Source: Maricaulis sp. | GTDB lineage: Bacteria; Pseudomonadota; Alphaproteobacteria; Caulobacterales; Maricaulaceae | Length of the DNA: 64,000 bases | Direction: 5' to 3' | Assembly (NCBI GenBank): GCA_029251785.1 | Contig: JAQXCQ010000186.1 | Coordinates: 1 to 64,000 of the forward strand | Shown: piece by piece, positions 51,142 to 62,154 of the stretch | Position numbering within the stretch: the stretch's first letter is position 1 | Layout: every line of letters begins with the position of its first letter | Made by a program: the position numbers and the translations under genes | Notes under the pieces: model-generated | What the model saw: only the letters and a program-made list of their open reading frames with translations | Told to the model about the DNA's origin: nothing | Databases searched by the model: none

Positions 51142-51761
51142 GATACAGCCCACCCTGATGCCGCAGCTTCTTCACCGGAGATACCAATTTTGACTGTGGT
51201 ATCGTTCTCGAAGATGTAATCGGGAACCGGCAGATTTTCCGGAGCAGGTCCGCGGCGGATACGCGCCGAAGTGTCATAGTGCGACCCATGACACGGGCAA
51301 TACCAGCCCTCGTAATCTCCGGTGTTTTCATCGAGCCCCAGCGGGACGCACCCCAAATGGGTGCAATTGCCCTTCACGATGAGATACTCATCGCGAAGCA
51401 CCCGATTTTCATCCGTGCCGGGCGTGCCGTCCGGGAGGTTCTCATTGCGAGCCTCCGGGTCAGGCAGTTCGCTCAACTCGACAGACCGCGCGGCCGTAAT
51501 GGCCTCCGCTGTCCGGCGTCGGACAAACAGGGGTGCACCGCGGTGCATCACCGTTATCTCGGAACCAACCTGTACAGCCGAAATATCGACCCGGGTTGAA
51601 CCAAGTGCCAGCGTATCCGCTGCAGGACTCATCTGATCGATGAATGGCCAAGCCACCAAACCGCCACCAAGTGCGGCCATGCCGCCTGCAGCGATATAGA
51701 TGAAGTCGCGACGGGACGGTTCTTGTCCGCTTCCGTCTGGCGCGCCGTTAGTTTCCGTCAC
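51138..51761 (-). CDS. petA: Ubiquinol-cytochrome c reductase Rieske iron-sulfur subunit
   Basis: Tat-like [19 protein letters not shown] and CPCHGSHYD cluster ligands. Confidence 0.97.
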   Translation of the reverse strand: MTETNGAPDGSGQEPSRRDFIYIAAGGMAALGGGLVAWPFIDQMSPAADTLALGSTRVDISAVQVGSEITVMHRGAPLFVRRRTAEAITAARSVELSELPDPEARNENLPDGTPGTDENRVLRDEYLIVKGNCTHLGCVPLGLDENTGDYEGWYCPCHGSHYDTSARIRRGPAPENLPVPDYIFENDTTVKIGISGEEAAASGWAVS

Positions 51762-51828
51762 GAACCGACCTCTCTTCTTTTTGTCTGTGGAGTATCGCGA
51801 ATGCGACCCCCTGCCCCTGAAACCTTGA

Positions 51829-51854
51829 CGTCAAACCAAATGCGCGGTTTGACG
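51829..51854. promoter_or_regulatory. Perfect 9-bp inverted repeat in petABC/trmL divergent intergenic region
   Basis: CGTCAAACC-aaatgcgc-GGTTTGACG. Confidence 0.45.
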
Positions 51855-51942
51855 CTGTATTACTAACCGCCTGACGCTGAAATCTGCACGCGACACAACA
51901 TCGCAGGTTGAGATCGCAGCTACGGCCTGTGCGCGGATTAAA

Positions 51943-52395
51943 ATGCGGCTCGTCTTTTATCAACCCGATATTCCGCAAAACTTTGGTGCGGCCATGCGCG
52001 TCGCCTCCTGTTTTGGGGCTGGTCTCGACGTGATCGAACCCTGCGGCTTCCCGCTGTCAGCCAAGGGAATCCGCAAGGCGGCGATGGACTATTCTGCCTC
52101 CATTAGCCCTGTCAGGCATGGCTCCTGGGAGCTGTATAAAAATAGTGGAGAAGCTCAAAAAGGTCGTTTGATCTTGTTCACGACGACCGGTGCGAGCGAT
52201 ATTTGGGACTTCAATTTCGCCCCGGATGACCGACTGCTATTTGGTCGAGAAAGTGCGGGCGTTCCCGAAGACATCCACCAATCCGTGCCGCTTCGCGTGC
52301 GAATTCCGATTCGCCCGGACACCCGGTCCCTCAATGTAACCGTCTCCGCCGCCATCGCCCTGGCCGAGGCCAGCCGGCAATTGGGTCAGTTATAG
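51943..52395 (+). CDS. trmL: tRNA (cytidine(34)-2'-O)-methyltransferase
   Basis: MRLVFYQPDIPQNFGAAMRVASCFG; LLFGRESAGVPEDIH; LNVTVSAAIALAEA (SPOUT). Confidence 0.93.
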   Translation: MRLVFYQPDIPQNFGAAMRVASCFGAGLDVIEPCGFPLSAKGIRKAAMDYSASISPVRHGSWELYKNSGEAQKGRLILFTTTGASDIWDFNFAPDDRLLFGRESAGVPEDIHQSVPLRVRIPIRPDTRSLNVTVSAAIALAEASRQLGQL

Positions 52396-53237
52396 CTGAG
52401 CAACCCCCGGAGGCCAGTCACCGCATACTCAGAGTCCAGGTAAGCGCTCAAAAACTCTAGCATGGCGAGGCATGCCAGCCGGTACTCCACCTCATCGACC
52501 GGCAGGCGACCATCGAGCAGATCCACCCGGTCAGCACCCAGTACGCTGACGGCACTGTCATAGGCTTGGTTTTGAACTGCATCAGCGACCTCTTGGTCGA
52601 AATCGATTGCCCCGGACGATGCCGATCGCACCATATCGAGCAAGGGTTCGACTAGATCGTTTTCGTCTGCTCCCAATTCTGCCAGGTCTGGTGCCTGAGG
52701 CCCGCCGGCGACGTCGTAAAAATAGAATCCATAGCAGGCGCGCGGATGGTGAATGAGCGTTTCTTCGGTCAATGCCACCATGTTTTCATAAAGGGATACG
52801 ATCGATTCATCCGAAGCCCTTGGGCCAAATTCTGTGATGATCCACCCGCCAATACGGTCTCCCTCAGCCTCGGAAGCCCGGACACTCTCCGCATATCCGC
52901 CGCGCCGATAGGCCGCGGCGATCGACGTTCGCCAGGCCATCGCTTGCTCGGGCGCATATTCTTGCAGGACTTGGAAGATCGGCTCTTGCTGGAGGGTCGC
53001 CTCAACCGCTCGGTCAACCTGCGCAGCCAACACATTTCGGATCGGCTTGCCCAGATATGGCTCCAGATAGGGTGGCCCCAGATTGGCACCGGCGACCAGT
53101 AGCAAAAGCGCGAGAACACGTGCCATTCCGAAATTGCGGCCATCGGGTTGGACACGAAAAACCCGCCCGATCAACAGACCGATACCTGCCCCCGCCACAC
53201 CACCGATTGCGGTGAGCGATAAAAACGCCCAGTCCAT
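52386..53237 (-). CDS. Hypothetical membrane-anchored protein
   Basis: 283 aa; N-terminal glycine-rich TM (AIGGVAGAGIGLLIGRVF) and second TM; no recognised domain. Confidence 0.65.
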   Translation of the reverse strand: MDWAFLSLTAIGGVAGAGIGLLIGRVFRVQPDGRNFGMARVLALLLLVAGANLGPPYLEPYLGKPIRNVLAAQVDRAVEATLQQEPIFQVLQEYAPEQAMAWRTSIAAAYRRGGYAESVRASEAEGDRIGGWIITEFGPRASDESIVSLYENMVALTEETLIHHPRACYGFYFYDVAGGPQAPDLAELGADENDLVEPLLDMVRSASSGAIDFDQEVADAVQNQAYDSAVSVLGADRVDLLDGRLPVDEVEYRLACLAMLEFLSAYLDSEYAVTGLRGLLSYN

Positions 53238-53267
53238 GCTATTTATCCCCCGACCTGTGCATCAACG

Positions 53268-53282
53268 TTAGGGCGCAATTAA
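53268..53282. promoter_or_regulatory. CtrA-like box (TTAG-N7-TTAA)
   Basis: TTAGGGCGCAATTAA about 30 bp upstream of the 52386-53237 start codon; one mismatch to TTAA-N7-TTAA. Confidence 0.25.
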
Positions 53283-53474
53283 ACGTGCCTGCAAGTCTCT
53301 TCAAAGGTTCAACGCACAGTTTCCTCTCCAGTGTTGCCGATCCACCACCAATCGAGCACCACATCTATGTCGCCTCCCTGATTCAACTAAACGACATCCC
53401 CGGTCCGCGCGCAGTTGTCCTATTGCCCTGCCCACGACGCGCGTTATTCATGATCCAATCAATTGGAGCGCCAC

Positions 53475-54368
53475 ATGACGACAGACACCCTCACCTCGGC
53501 TGATATAGCCAGCCAACGCGTCACAGCCAGCACCTGGTTCAGTGAGTTGCGCGATCGCATTTGTGCGGAATTTGAGCGTCTGGAAGACGAGGCTCCGACC
53601 GAGCTTTACACCGGTGACGCCGGGAGATTCCAACGTGAATCCTGGACTCGCGGCGACGGCACAACAGATCAGGGCGGCGGCATCACGTCGATCATGCGAG
53701 GGCGACTGTTTGAAAAAGTCGGTGTTCACGTCTCGACGGTACACGGTGAATTTTCCGAGAAGTTCCGCGCCCAGATTCCTGGTGCCGAAAAAGATCCGCG
53801 TTTCTGGGCCTCCGGCATCTCCCTGATTGCCCACATGTGGAATCCGAACATCCCGGCTGTGCACATGAATACCCGCTTCATCAACACCACAAAATGGTGG
53901 TTTGGGGGCGGCATGGACCTGACACCGGTGCTCGACCAGGCCCGTACCCAGGATCATCCCGACACAATAGACTTCCATGCGGCCTGCAAGACTGTTTGCG
54001 ACAAGCATGGCAATGAATACGACCGCTTCAAGGAATGGGCCGACACTTATTTCTACCTGCCCCACCGCGATGAACCCCGCGGCATTGGCGGTATTTTTTA
54101 CGATCGCTTCAATACCGGCGATTGGGATGCCGATTTCAAATTCACCCAGGATGTCGGGCTCGCCTTCTTCGACATCTATCCCCAGCTGGTCCGCCGCCAG
54201 ATGGGCGTCGCCTGGACTGACGATCAGCGCGAGGAACAACTGATCCGCCGCGGCCGCTATGCCGAATTCAACTTGCTGCATGACCGCGGCACCAAATTCG
54301 GTCTGGAGACTGGCGGCAATGTAAAATCAATCCTGTCCAGCATGCCGCCGATGGCGAAGTGGCCATGA
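53475..54368 (+). CDS. hemF: Oxygen-dependent coproporphyrinogen III oxidase
   Basis: [61 protein letters not shown] region. Confidence 0.96.
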   Translation: MTTDTLTSADIASQRVTASTWFSELRDRICAEFERLEDEAPTELYTGDAGRFQRESWTRGDGTTDQGGGITSIMRGRLFEKVGVHVSTVHGEFSEKFRAQIPGAEKDPRFWASGISLIAHMWNPNIPAVHMNTRFINTTKWWFGGGMDLTPVLDQARTQDHPDTIDFHAACKTVCDKHGNEYDRFKEWADTYFYLPHRDEPRGIGGIFYDRFNTGDWDADFKFTQDVGLAFFDIYPQLVRRQMGVAWTDDQREEQLIRRGRYAEFNLLHDRGTKFGLETGGNVKSILSSMPPMAKWP

Positions 54369-54431
54369 GTGGTGTGAAGCCGAACTCATATTCAAACGAT
54401 TGAGGCCAGCATTCCATCAATGAATCAAAAA

Positions 54432-54453
54432 AGCCCCGGCGTGCGCCAGGGCT
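54432..54453. terminator. Intrinsic terminator after hemF
   Basis: AGCCC-c-GGCGTGCGCC-a-GGGCT hairpin flanked by A-run and CTTTG. Confidence 0.65.
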
Positions 54454-54532
54454 CTTTGAACCACAACAATGATGACGCAATTGGCATCAATCCACTTCGC
54501 CTGTTTTACAGAAACAGTCGCACCAAAACACA

Positions 54533-54661
54533 CGCTTACAAGATAGTCAGAAATGGTAATACAATAGCCGGCCAGAACGACCAGGCGCGTTCGGTGCAGT
54601 CGTTCTGGGTAGGCTCTCTGAGCCGTAACTCAACGCGCCCGATCGACTGCAACAAGTAAGC
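54533..54661. other. Cluster of nested/crossing inverted repeats; candidate structured ncRNA
   Basis: Perfect pairs 54533-54538/54656-54661, 54572-54581/54599-54608, 54584-54591/54632-54639, 54595-54602/54644-54651, 54612-54616/54620-54624. Confidence 0.4.
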
Positions 54662-54673
54662 TCTTGTCTCTGA

Positions 54674-55912
54674 CTATTGCTTCAAACGGTCCAGTAGAGC
54701 TTGCTTGGTCGGCTCGAAACGTTCGGCAATCCAGAACGCCTTCAGTTCATCCATCGCATCGCCCAGCATCGGGCCCGGCTCATAGCCGCGCAGGATCAAA
54801 TCTCCACCCTTGATTGGGAAATCCGGCTCTTTCCATTCCTGGGCAAACTTCGCCAGCAACGTCCAGTCTCTCGGTGGGGGCGCTATTTCGCCCGCCGCGG
54901 CCAATCGTGCCTGATCTTCAAAAGCGCGGGCTCCCAGCGCCATGATCGCGCGCTCAGCAGCAGCCATATCGGAAAACGCACCCAGAACATCTTCCGTAAC
55001 CGACGGGTCTACTGCCCCATCAAGACGCTTTGCTTCAGCTTTCGACATTTTCATTTTTGCTGCCATATCCCTGATCCTCTTTTGACCAACTCCGGCGAGG
55101 GCGACAAATCGCAACAGCGAATCGGGCCTCTGACGGGTAATTATATCCTGGACAACAATACCACCTAGGATTCTTAAGGATCCGTTCACATCAATCAGAT
55201 TTTTAAGAATTCCTGTGTCGGACATGACACGCAAAACAGCGCGTGGGTCCGGCGCAGCAAGTATCTTTTTCAGCTCACTCCACACCCGCTCGATCGACAG
55301 TTTCTTTAAGCCTGCTTGAAGATCAACAGCCGCTGCAAGCCCGACCGCATCCAGGTCACCGTGCCCGTACCAGGCCTCGAAGCGGAAGAGGCGCAATGTG
55401 CGCAAATAATCTTCGCGGATACGTTGTTCCGCTGAACCAACAAAAACGAATCGTCGCTTCGCCACATCTGCCAGCCCCCCGGTCGGGTCAAAAATTTCGC
55501 CATTCAGATCGGCGTAGAGCGCATTGAGGCGAAAATCGCGACGTTGAGCGTCCGCCGTCCAATCGTCGGTAAAACTGACAACAGCCCGCCGCCCGTCTGT
55601 TTCCACGTCCTGCCGCAGACTGGTCACTTCGTGTTCCACCCCATCCGCGATGATCGTGACCGTCCCATGCTCAATCCCGGTCGGGATTACCCGCAGTCCC
55701 GCATCCTCCGCGGCGGCCATCACATCGGCCGGCCGTAATTGTGTGGCGATATCGATATCCGCGACCGGTTCTCCAAGCAGCGCACTTCGCACGCACCCGC
55801 CGACAAACCGTGACTGCCCCGCCTGTGCCGCATCGAGCGCCGCCATAACACTCAGCGTGCCCTTTGCGCGCATCCAGTCATGCTCTCGCGGATCAAGGCT
55901 CAACGGGTTCAT
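54674..55912 (-). CDS. cca: CCA tRNA nucleotidyltransferase / poly(A) polymerase family
   Basis: RFVGGCVRSALLGEPVADIDIATQLRP; RRDFRLNALYADLNGEIFDPTGGLAD; RIREDYLRTLRLFRFEAWYG. Confidence 0.93.
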   Translation of the reverse strand: MNPLSLDPREHDWMRAKGTLSVMAALDAAQAGQSRFVGGCVRSALLGEPVADIDIATQLRPADVMAAAEDAGLRVIPTGIEHGTVTIIADGVEHEVTSLRQDVETDGRRAVVSFTDDWTADAQRRDFRLNALYADLNGEIFDPTGGLADVAKRRFVFVGSAEQRIREDYLRTLRLFRFEAWYGHGDLDAVGLAAAVDLQAGLKKLSIERVWSELKKILAAPDPRAVLRVMSDTGILKNLIDVNGSLRILGGIVVQDIITRQRPDSLLRFVALAGVGQKRIRDMAAKMKMSKAEAKRLDGAVDPSVTEDVLGAFSDMAAAERAIMALGARAFEDQARLAAAGEIAPPPRDWTLLAKFAQEWKEPDFPIKGGDLILRGYEPGPMLGDAMDELKAFWIAERFEPTKQALLDRLKQ

Positions 55913-56259
55913 TGCCGGCCGCCGTCATCCTCGGTCAAAGCATCGTCTGCATTGCTATCCGGGTCCTCGGAATTGGGGGTTTCAGGTTCAGCGACTTCAA
56001 ACCGCCCGGGAACCACCTGCCCGTCTTCAATCCGAGGTGGAATATACACACCGTCTCCCGTCGATGAGTCATCCAACATGACCAAGACCGTCAGCATAAG
56101 CATAGCCGCGACGAGGCCGGCGGCTGCCACCTGGACGATCGGAAAGGCCGGCTGGTCATTGTCAGCCTGATCCGCAGACCAACGAGTATTTCGCCAGAAA
56201 AGATACATCAGGAATGGGAAGGCAAACGCCGCCAGTTCCAAGAGAGTCATTCGCAGCAT
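55909..56259 (-). CDS. DUF6111-like small membrane protein
   Basis: Two TM segments, overlaps cca start by ATGA; usual alphaproteobacterial neighbour of cca. Confidence 0.65.
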   Translation of the reverse strand: MLRMTLLELAAFAFPFLMYLFWRNTRWSADQADNDQPAFPIVQVAAAGLVAAMLMLTVLVMLDDSSTGDGVYIPPRIEDGQVVPGRFEVAEPETPNSEDPDSNADDALTEDDGGRQ

Positions 56260-56262
56260 GAT

Positions 56263-56880
56263 TTATCCATAAAGCCTGTCATACAAAGACTTGAGCATGC
56301 CCGCAGTCGCACCCCAAATGAATCGGTCTTCCCACGGCATCGCGTAGTAATACCGCCGTTTGCCATTCCACACACGTGATTGTCGCTGATGATTGGCCGG
56401 ATTCATCAAAAAATCGAAGGGCGTATCGAAGATTTCCGCCACTTCACTGATTTGCGGCGTGATTGCGTAGCCAGGATTAAGCACACCCACATAGGGCGTC
56501 ACGCGAAAGCCCGTTACGGTTTCATAGGCATCAAAACGACCAATCGGTTCGACATATTTTCGGGCTATACCGGTTTCTTCCTCGGTTTCGCGCAGCGCGG
56601 CCTGCAAGGAGGTTTCGCCCTCTCCGTCAACGCGCCCACCGGGAAACGCAATCTGACCAGCGTGATTATTGAGATGTTCGGCCCTTAAGGTCAGCAACAC
56701 TTTCGGCGCGCCATCGTGCAGGATCAGCGGCACGAGAACTGCGGCTGATCGCAATGCTCTACCGCTCGGCGACGCCTTTCCGTTCAGGTCACCATCACCC
56801 CGACGCGGCGGTTGATCCTCGCCGCCCAGAGGGTCCAGGCGCGCGCGCATCAACTCGACCAGATCGCATTGCGGCCTCAA
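56263..56880 (-). CDS. NUDIX CoA pyrophosphatase
   Basis: LLTLRAEHLNNHAGQIAFPGGRVDGEGETSLQAALRETEEETGI. Confidence 0.93.
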   Translation of the reverse strand: MRPQCDLVELMRARLDPLGGEDQPPRRGDGDLNGKASPSGRALRSAAVLVPLILHDGAPKVLLTLRAEHLNNHAGQIAFPGGRVDGEGETSLQAALRETEEETGIARKYVEPIGRFDAYETVTGFRVTPYVGVLNPGYAITPQISEVAEIFDTPFDFLMNPANHQRQSRVWNGKRRYYYAMPWEDRFIWGATAGMLKSLYDRLYG

Positions 56881-57449
56881 TTCTTGGGCTCCAGCGCGAA
56901 AAACACACCATCACTCCACACACCCATCACGCCATCCTTGTCCACAGCCAATTCAGCCAGTTCGTAAAATACCGGCCGCGACATCAGCGCATCCAGCCGA
57001 TCGCGAATACGTACCAGAGGCGTCGGCTCATCCGATCCGTCCTCGTAATTCACTGAGATAGGCATTTTTTCGCCCGCTTCCACCACATCACCGAAATTTG
57101 TTGTAAATATCAGTGACTGGTTTTCATCGGCTCCGACAGCGTCGACTCGCACGGCTATAAAGGGTGCGACCTCCACTTCGATGGCGATCTTTTCCACCGG
57201 CGTCACCAGATAATGAACGCCGTCGTCATCTTTTCGCAAGATTGTAGAAAACAAGCGTGTCAGAGGTTGTCGCGTTATGCGCGCGCCTTCATGCCACCAA
57301 GATCCGTCACGTTTGATGACGAGGTCCATTGCCCCGCAATATGCTGGCTCCCAAAGGTGGACTGGCGGCAAAGATTTGCCCGCTTCCCGCGCAGTTTTTA
57401 CAAGAGACTGCAGTGAATTCGTATTTTCGGTCTGTCTAGCCATGGACAC
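56877..57449 (-). CDS. DUF1285 domain-containing protein
   Basis: GAMDLVIKRDGSWWHEGARITRQPLTRLFSTILRKDDDG; YLVTPVEK. Confidence 0.92.
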   Translation of the reverse strand: MSMARQTENTNSLQSLVKTAREAGKSLPPVHLWEPAYCGAMDLVIKRDGSWWHEGARITRQPLTRLFSTILRKDDDGVHYLVTPVEKIAIEVEVAPFIAVRVDAVGADENQSLIFTTNFGDVVEAGEKMPISVNYEDGSDEPTPLVRIRDRLDALMSRPVFYELAELAVDKDGVMGVWSDGVFFALEPKN

Positions 57450-57523
57450 CTTTTATGCGCAACGCCATGCTCGTGACAACGAACGGGCCTATAGAAGATC
57501 TGTATCGCAAGGAAAGCAGAATT

Positions 57524-58522
<999 letters not shown>

Positions 58523-58526
58523 CACC

Positions 58527-59426
58527 ATGGCACCGCGCGACAAACGTCATCAGGAAGCCCGCGCCGTCTCGCTTCGCCATGAGGGCGAACAGGCGGCTGC
58601 CTCCCTGCCAGCCCTGCTGGCAGAAGCCGAGCGCATTGCCGCGACGGTGGCCCAGGGTGTCCATGGACGTCGTCGCTCCGGTGTCGGTGAAACCTTCTGG
58701 CAGTATCGCCACCATCGCCCCGAAGACGGGCGCGCCGCCATTGACTGGCGTCAATCTGCCCGCAGCGATCAGCTATTTGTCCGTCAGAATGAGTGGGAAG
58801 CCGCCAACACCGTCTGGCTCTGGCGCGATGGTACGCCGTCGATGCAATTCAATTCAGCACCGCGCGAACATCCCAGCAAGCTGGACCGTGCCTCCGTTTG
58901 CCAGATTGCCCTAGCCGCCTTGCTGACCCAGGGCGGTGAACGCGTCTCCGTGCTCGGCGAATCGGCGATCTCTCGCACCGGAGCCCTCGGTCTTGAACGC
59001 GTCTCCCGTCGGCTGGCACTTGGTCCTGGCGAGCATGCCAGCGTGGAAGCCCCGGAAATTAGCCGCTTCGGCCGCATTGTTTTGGCGAGTGATTTTCTCG
59101 ACCCGCCCGAAACCTGGGCGGCACGCTTGTCACGATTTGCCGCGATCGAAGCCCAGGGTGTCCTGCTCCGCATTGTCGATCCGGCCGAGGAAGACTTCCC
59201 GTATTCTGGTCGCACCCGTTTTGAACACCCCGGCAGCCATGACAGCTTGCTGTTTGGTCGTGCCGAAGAAGCCCGCTCCACCTACCGGGAACGCTGGGCC
59301 AAACACAATGACACACTTACCAATCTGGCCCGCCAATATGGCTGGACGATGGTGACACACCGCACAGACCGCACCGCGACCAGCGCCGTATTGGCCCTCT
59401 ATCGCGCGCTGGCCAAGGACGTCTAA
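58527..59426 (+). CDS. DUF58 domain-containing protein
   Basis: GVHGRRRSGVGETFWQYRHHRPEDGRAAIDWRQSARSDQLFVRQNEWE. Confidence 0.93.
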   Translation: MAPRDKRHQEARAVSLRHEGEQAAASLPALLAEAERIAATVAQGVHGRRRSGVGETFWQYRHHRPEDGRAAIDWRQSARSDQLFVRQNEWEAANTVWLWRDGTPSMQFNSAPREHPSKLDRASVCQIALAALLTQGGERVSVLGESAISRTGALGLERVSRRLALGPGEHASVEAPEISRFGRIVLASDFLDPPETWAARLSRFAAIEAQGVLLRIVDPAEEDFPYSGRTRFEHPGSHDSLLFGRAEEARSTYRERWAKHNDTLTNLARQYGWTMVTHRTDRTATSAVLALYRALAKDV

Positions 59427-59429
59427 ATC

Positions 59430-62150
59430 ATGTTTGCCCTCGGCCCACTCTCCTTCGCCGCACCCATGGCCTTGCTCGGTCTTTTAAGTCTGCCAGCTCT
59501 ATGGCTGCTTCTCCGCGCCACACCGCCAGCCCCCAAACGGGCAATTTTTCCGCCGCTGCGTCTGCTCGCTGGCGCGCCCGACGATGCCGAGACCCCACAC
59601 CACGCGCCGTGGTGGCTAATCGTATTCCGGCTGTTGCTCGCCGCGCTAATCATCATCGCCCTTGCCCGACCCGTCTGGACTCCGCCTGCCGTCGAAATCG
59701 ATACCCAACCCGCCCTGATCGTTATGGATAATGGCTGGGCCTCTGCGCCGGCCTGGGACGCGATGAGCCGCGAGGCCAATCGTTTGATCGACCAGGCCGA
59801 ACGTGACGGTCGCCAGACCGCAATCGCCTTTACCGCTCCGACCGGCGAAATCGCCAGCCCGGTCAGACTGGCCAGCGCGGACATGACTCGACAGCTCCTG
59901 CAGTCAGTCTCACCCCTGGCCTGGCCTGCCAATCGTGGAGAAACAGCGGGCCGCATCGAGACTGCCCGCGAGGACGGCGCATTGGCCGATAACCTGTCCA
60001 TAACCTGGCTTACGAGCGGGCTCGACAGTGATGATGCTGAAGACCTGGCACGCAGTCTGTCTCGCATGGGTCCAGTCACCATCATTGAACCCGATGCCGG
60101 GCGCGCTGCCATCGGCATCGCACCGCCTGAGGCCAATTCAGATGGTCTTCGAATAGAGTTACGTCGCGCCGCACAAGACTTGCCGCGCTCGGTCGCGGTG
60201 ACTGCGATCGGTGCGGATGGCCGGGCCATCGCCCGTAGCCAGGGTGAGTTTGGCGCTGGCGAAGCTGTTGTCAGTCTCGACATGAATTTACCACTCGATT
60301 TGCGTAATCGCATCGCCATGCTGCGCGTTGAAGGTTCCGCCAGCGCTGGTTCGGTGCGCTTGCTGGGCGATCAATGGCAACGACCTCGCGTCGGTTTGCT
60401 GCAGCGGGTCAGTGAAGACGGCCAGCCGCTGCTCTCCGATCTGCACTATGTAGAAAATGCCATCGCCACCTTCTCCCAGACAACTCGCGGAGATATCGAT
60501 GAATTGCTGGAAGACACGCCAGCAGTCCTCGTCATGGTCGACGATGCCCGGTCCGAGGACGAACGTCTCGGCGAATTCATTACCGAGGGCGGTGTCCTCA
60601 TCCGTTTCGCCGGCCCCAGATTGGCAGCGCGCAGCGATAGTTTCCTGCCGGTTCGCCTGCGCGAGGGTGGTCGTCTGTTTGGTGGGTCTCTCAATTGGGA
60701 CACACCGCAAAACATCGCCCCCTTCGGCCTTGATTCTCCATTCGCAGGCCTGCCCAGTGATGCGACGGCCTTGATCGACCGGCAAGTGCTGGCCGAACCG
60801 GGCAGCGCCCGCCCGGACAGGGTCTGGGCCCGCCTTGAAGACGGCACCCCCCTCGTCACCGCTGAACGCCGCGGACGCGGCTGGATCGTCTTGTTCCATG
60901 TCACCGCCAGTCCCGATTGGTCTGACCTGCCGCTGTCCGGCCTGTTCCCGCGAATGCTGCAGCGCGTCTTGGGTCTTGCCCAGGGGGGGCAGATGGCCGG
61001 ACAAAGCTCAGGGGCCTGGGCGATTTCCCGAGCCCTCGACGCCTCCGGACAGCTCACCCCGGCCCCTACCAGCGCTCGTCCGGTCGCCGCGACCGTATGG
61101 GACAGCACAACCGCCTCCTACCTGGCTCCCGCCGGGCTCTATAGCCTGGGGACAGCCACGTCAGCGCTCAATGTCGTGACGTCGCAAACGTCGATGACGC
61201 CGCTCGCCCGCGATCTGCCCAATACGCGTTTCGCCGGGCTGGATGGTCCACGCGCCACGCATTTTGATGCCGCCCTTCTGACTCTGGCCCTGATCATGCT
61301 CATTCTTGATGTCGTAATCGCACTCGGTCTGGCAGGTCGCCTGCCGCAGCTTGGACGCGGAGCCGCCACAGCCGCCGGGTTGGGCCTCGCCATACTTGTG
61401 TGGTCGCCTGATGCCAACGCTCAGGACGAGCCGGAAAATGTCCCGAACCTCCAGGCGGCCCTGGAATTGCGCTTCGCCTATGTTCGAACAGGCAATGACA
61501 GCCTGGACTCGCGCAGCCGGCAAGGATTGACCGGCCTCAGTCAGGAAATCTGGCGGCGCAGCGCCATGGAACCCAATGATCCACTGGGCATCAATGTCGA
61601 GGAGGATTCGCTGATTTTCTTCCCAATGATTTATTGGCCGATTACGCGAGATGCGCGTGCCCTGTCCGAAGCCGCCGCCGCGCGCGTAAATACCTATTTG
61701 CAGAGCGGCGGATTGATCATCTTTGACACCCAAGATGCAGACGTCGCCCTGCTGCGCGCCGGCGCACCTCATCCGGGTTTGGTCTCGGTGCTTGAAAGTA
61801 TCGACGTGCCGCCATTGGCGCGTATTCCCAGTGATCATGTCGTGACGCGTTCCTTCTATCTTCTGCAGGAATTTCCCGGTCGTTACTCCGGCCAACCGGT
61901 CTGGGTAGAAGCCAATCCTGACGGTGCATCACGCGACGGCACCTCAGGCGTCCTCATCGGCTCACATGACTGGGCTTCGGCCTGGGCCGTGGGTGAGAAC
62001 GGCAATTCGATTGCGGTCGTAGACGGCGGCGAACGCCAACGAGAGTTGGCCCAGCGCTTCGGTGTCAATCTGGCCATGTATGCCCTGACCGGAAACTACA
62101 AGGCTGACCAGGTGCATGCGGCCGACATTCTCGAACGTTTGGGGCATTGA
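59430..62150 (+). CDS. DUF4159 domain-containing membrane protein (BatA-like N-terminus)
   Basis: N-terminal FALGPLSFAAPMALLGLLSLPALWLLLRATPPAPKR; C-terminal LELRFAYVRTGNDSLDSRSRQGLTGLSQEIWRRSA. Confidence 0.93.
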   Translation: MFALGPLSFAAPMALLGLLSLPALWLLLRATPPAPKRAIFPPLRLLAGAPDDAETPHHAPWWLIVFRLLLAALIIIALARPVWTPPAVEIDTQPALIVMDNGWASAPAWDAMSREANRLIDQAERDGRQTAIAFTAPTGEIASPVRLASADMTRQLLQSVSPLAWPANRGETAGRIETAREDGALADNLSITWLTSGLDSDDAEDLARSLSRMGPVTIIEPDAGRAAIGIAPPEANSDGLRIELRRAAQDLPRSVAVTAIGADGRAIARSQGEFGAGEAVVSLDMNLPLDLRNRIAMLRVEGSASAGSVRLLGDQWQRPRVGLLQRVSEDGQPLLSDLHYVENAIATFSQTTRGDIDELLEDTPAVLVMVDDARSEDERLGEFITEGGVLIRFAGPRLAARSDSFLPVRLREGGRLFGGSLNWDTPQNIAPFGLDSPFAGLPSDATALIDRQVLAEPGSARPDRVWARLEDGTPLVTAERRGRGWIVLFHVTASPDWSDLPLSGLFPRMLQRVLGLAQGGQMAGQSSGAWAISRALDASGQLTPAPTSARPVAATVWDSTTASYLAPAGLYSLGTATSALNVVTSQTSMTPLARDLPNTRFAGLDGPRATHFDAALLTLALIMLILDVVIALGLAGRLPQLGRGAATAAGLGLAILVWSPDANAQDEPENVPNLQAALELRFAYVRTGNDSLDSRSRQGLTGLSQEIWRRSAMEPNDPLGINVEEDSLIFFPMIYWPITRDARALSEAAAARVNTYLQSGGLIIFDTQDADVALLRAGAPHPGLVSVLESIDVPPLARIPSDHVVTRSFYLLQEFPGRYSGQPVWVEANPDGASRDGTSGVLIGSHDWASAWAVGENGNSIAVVDGGERQRELAQRFGVNLAMYALTGNYKADQVHAADILERLGH

Positions 62151-62154
62151 TCAC

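Noticed and set aside
53448-54281. 277-aa - strand ORF antisense to hemF
   Set aside because: hemF motifs support the + strand; the antisense product has no recognisable family.
54330-54430. Possible C-terminal truncation/frameshift of hemF (a shifted frame reads ...[19 protein letters not shown])
   Set aside because: As I recall, alphaproteobacterial HemF proteins commonly end near ...MPPxxKWP, so the observed stop is probably natural; alignment with orthologues would settle it.
60288-61108. Overlapping - strand ORFs (238 and 220 aa) inside the DUF4159 gene
   Set aside because: Antisense shadows in two different frames over a well-supported CDS.
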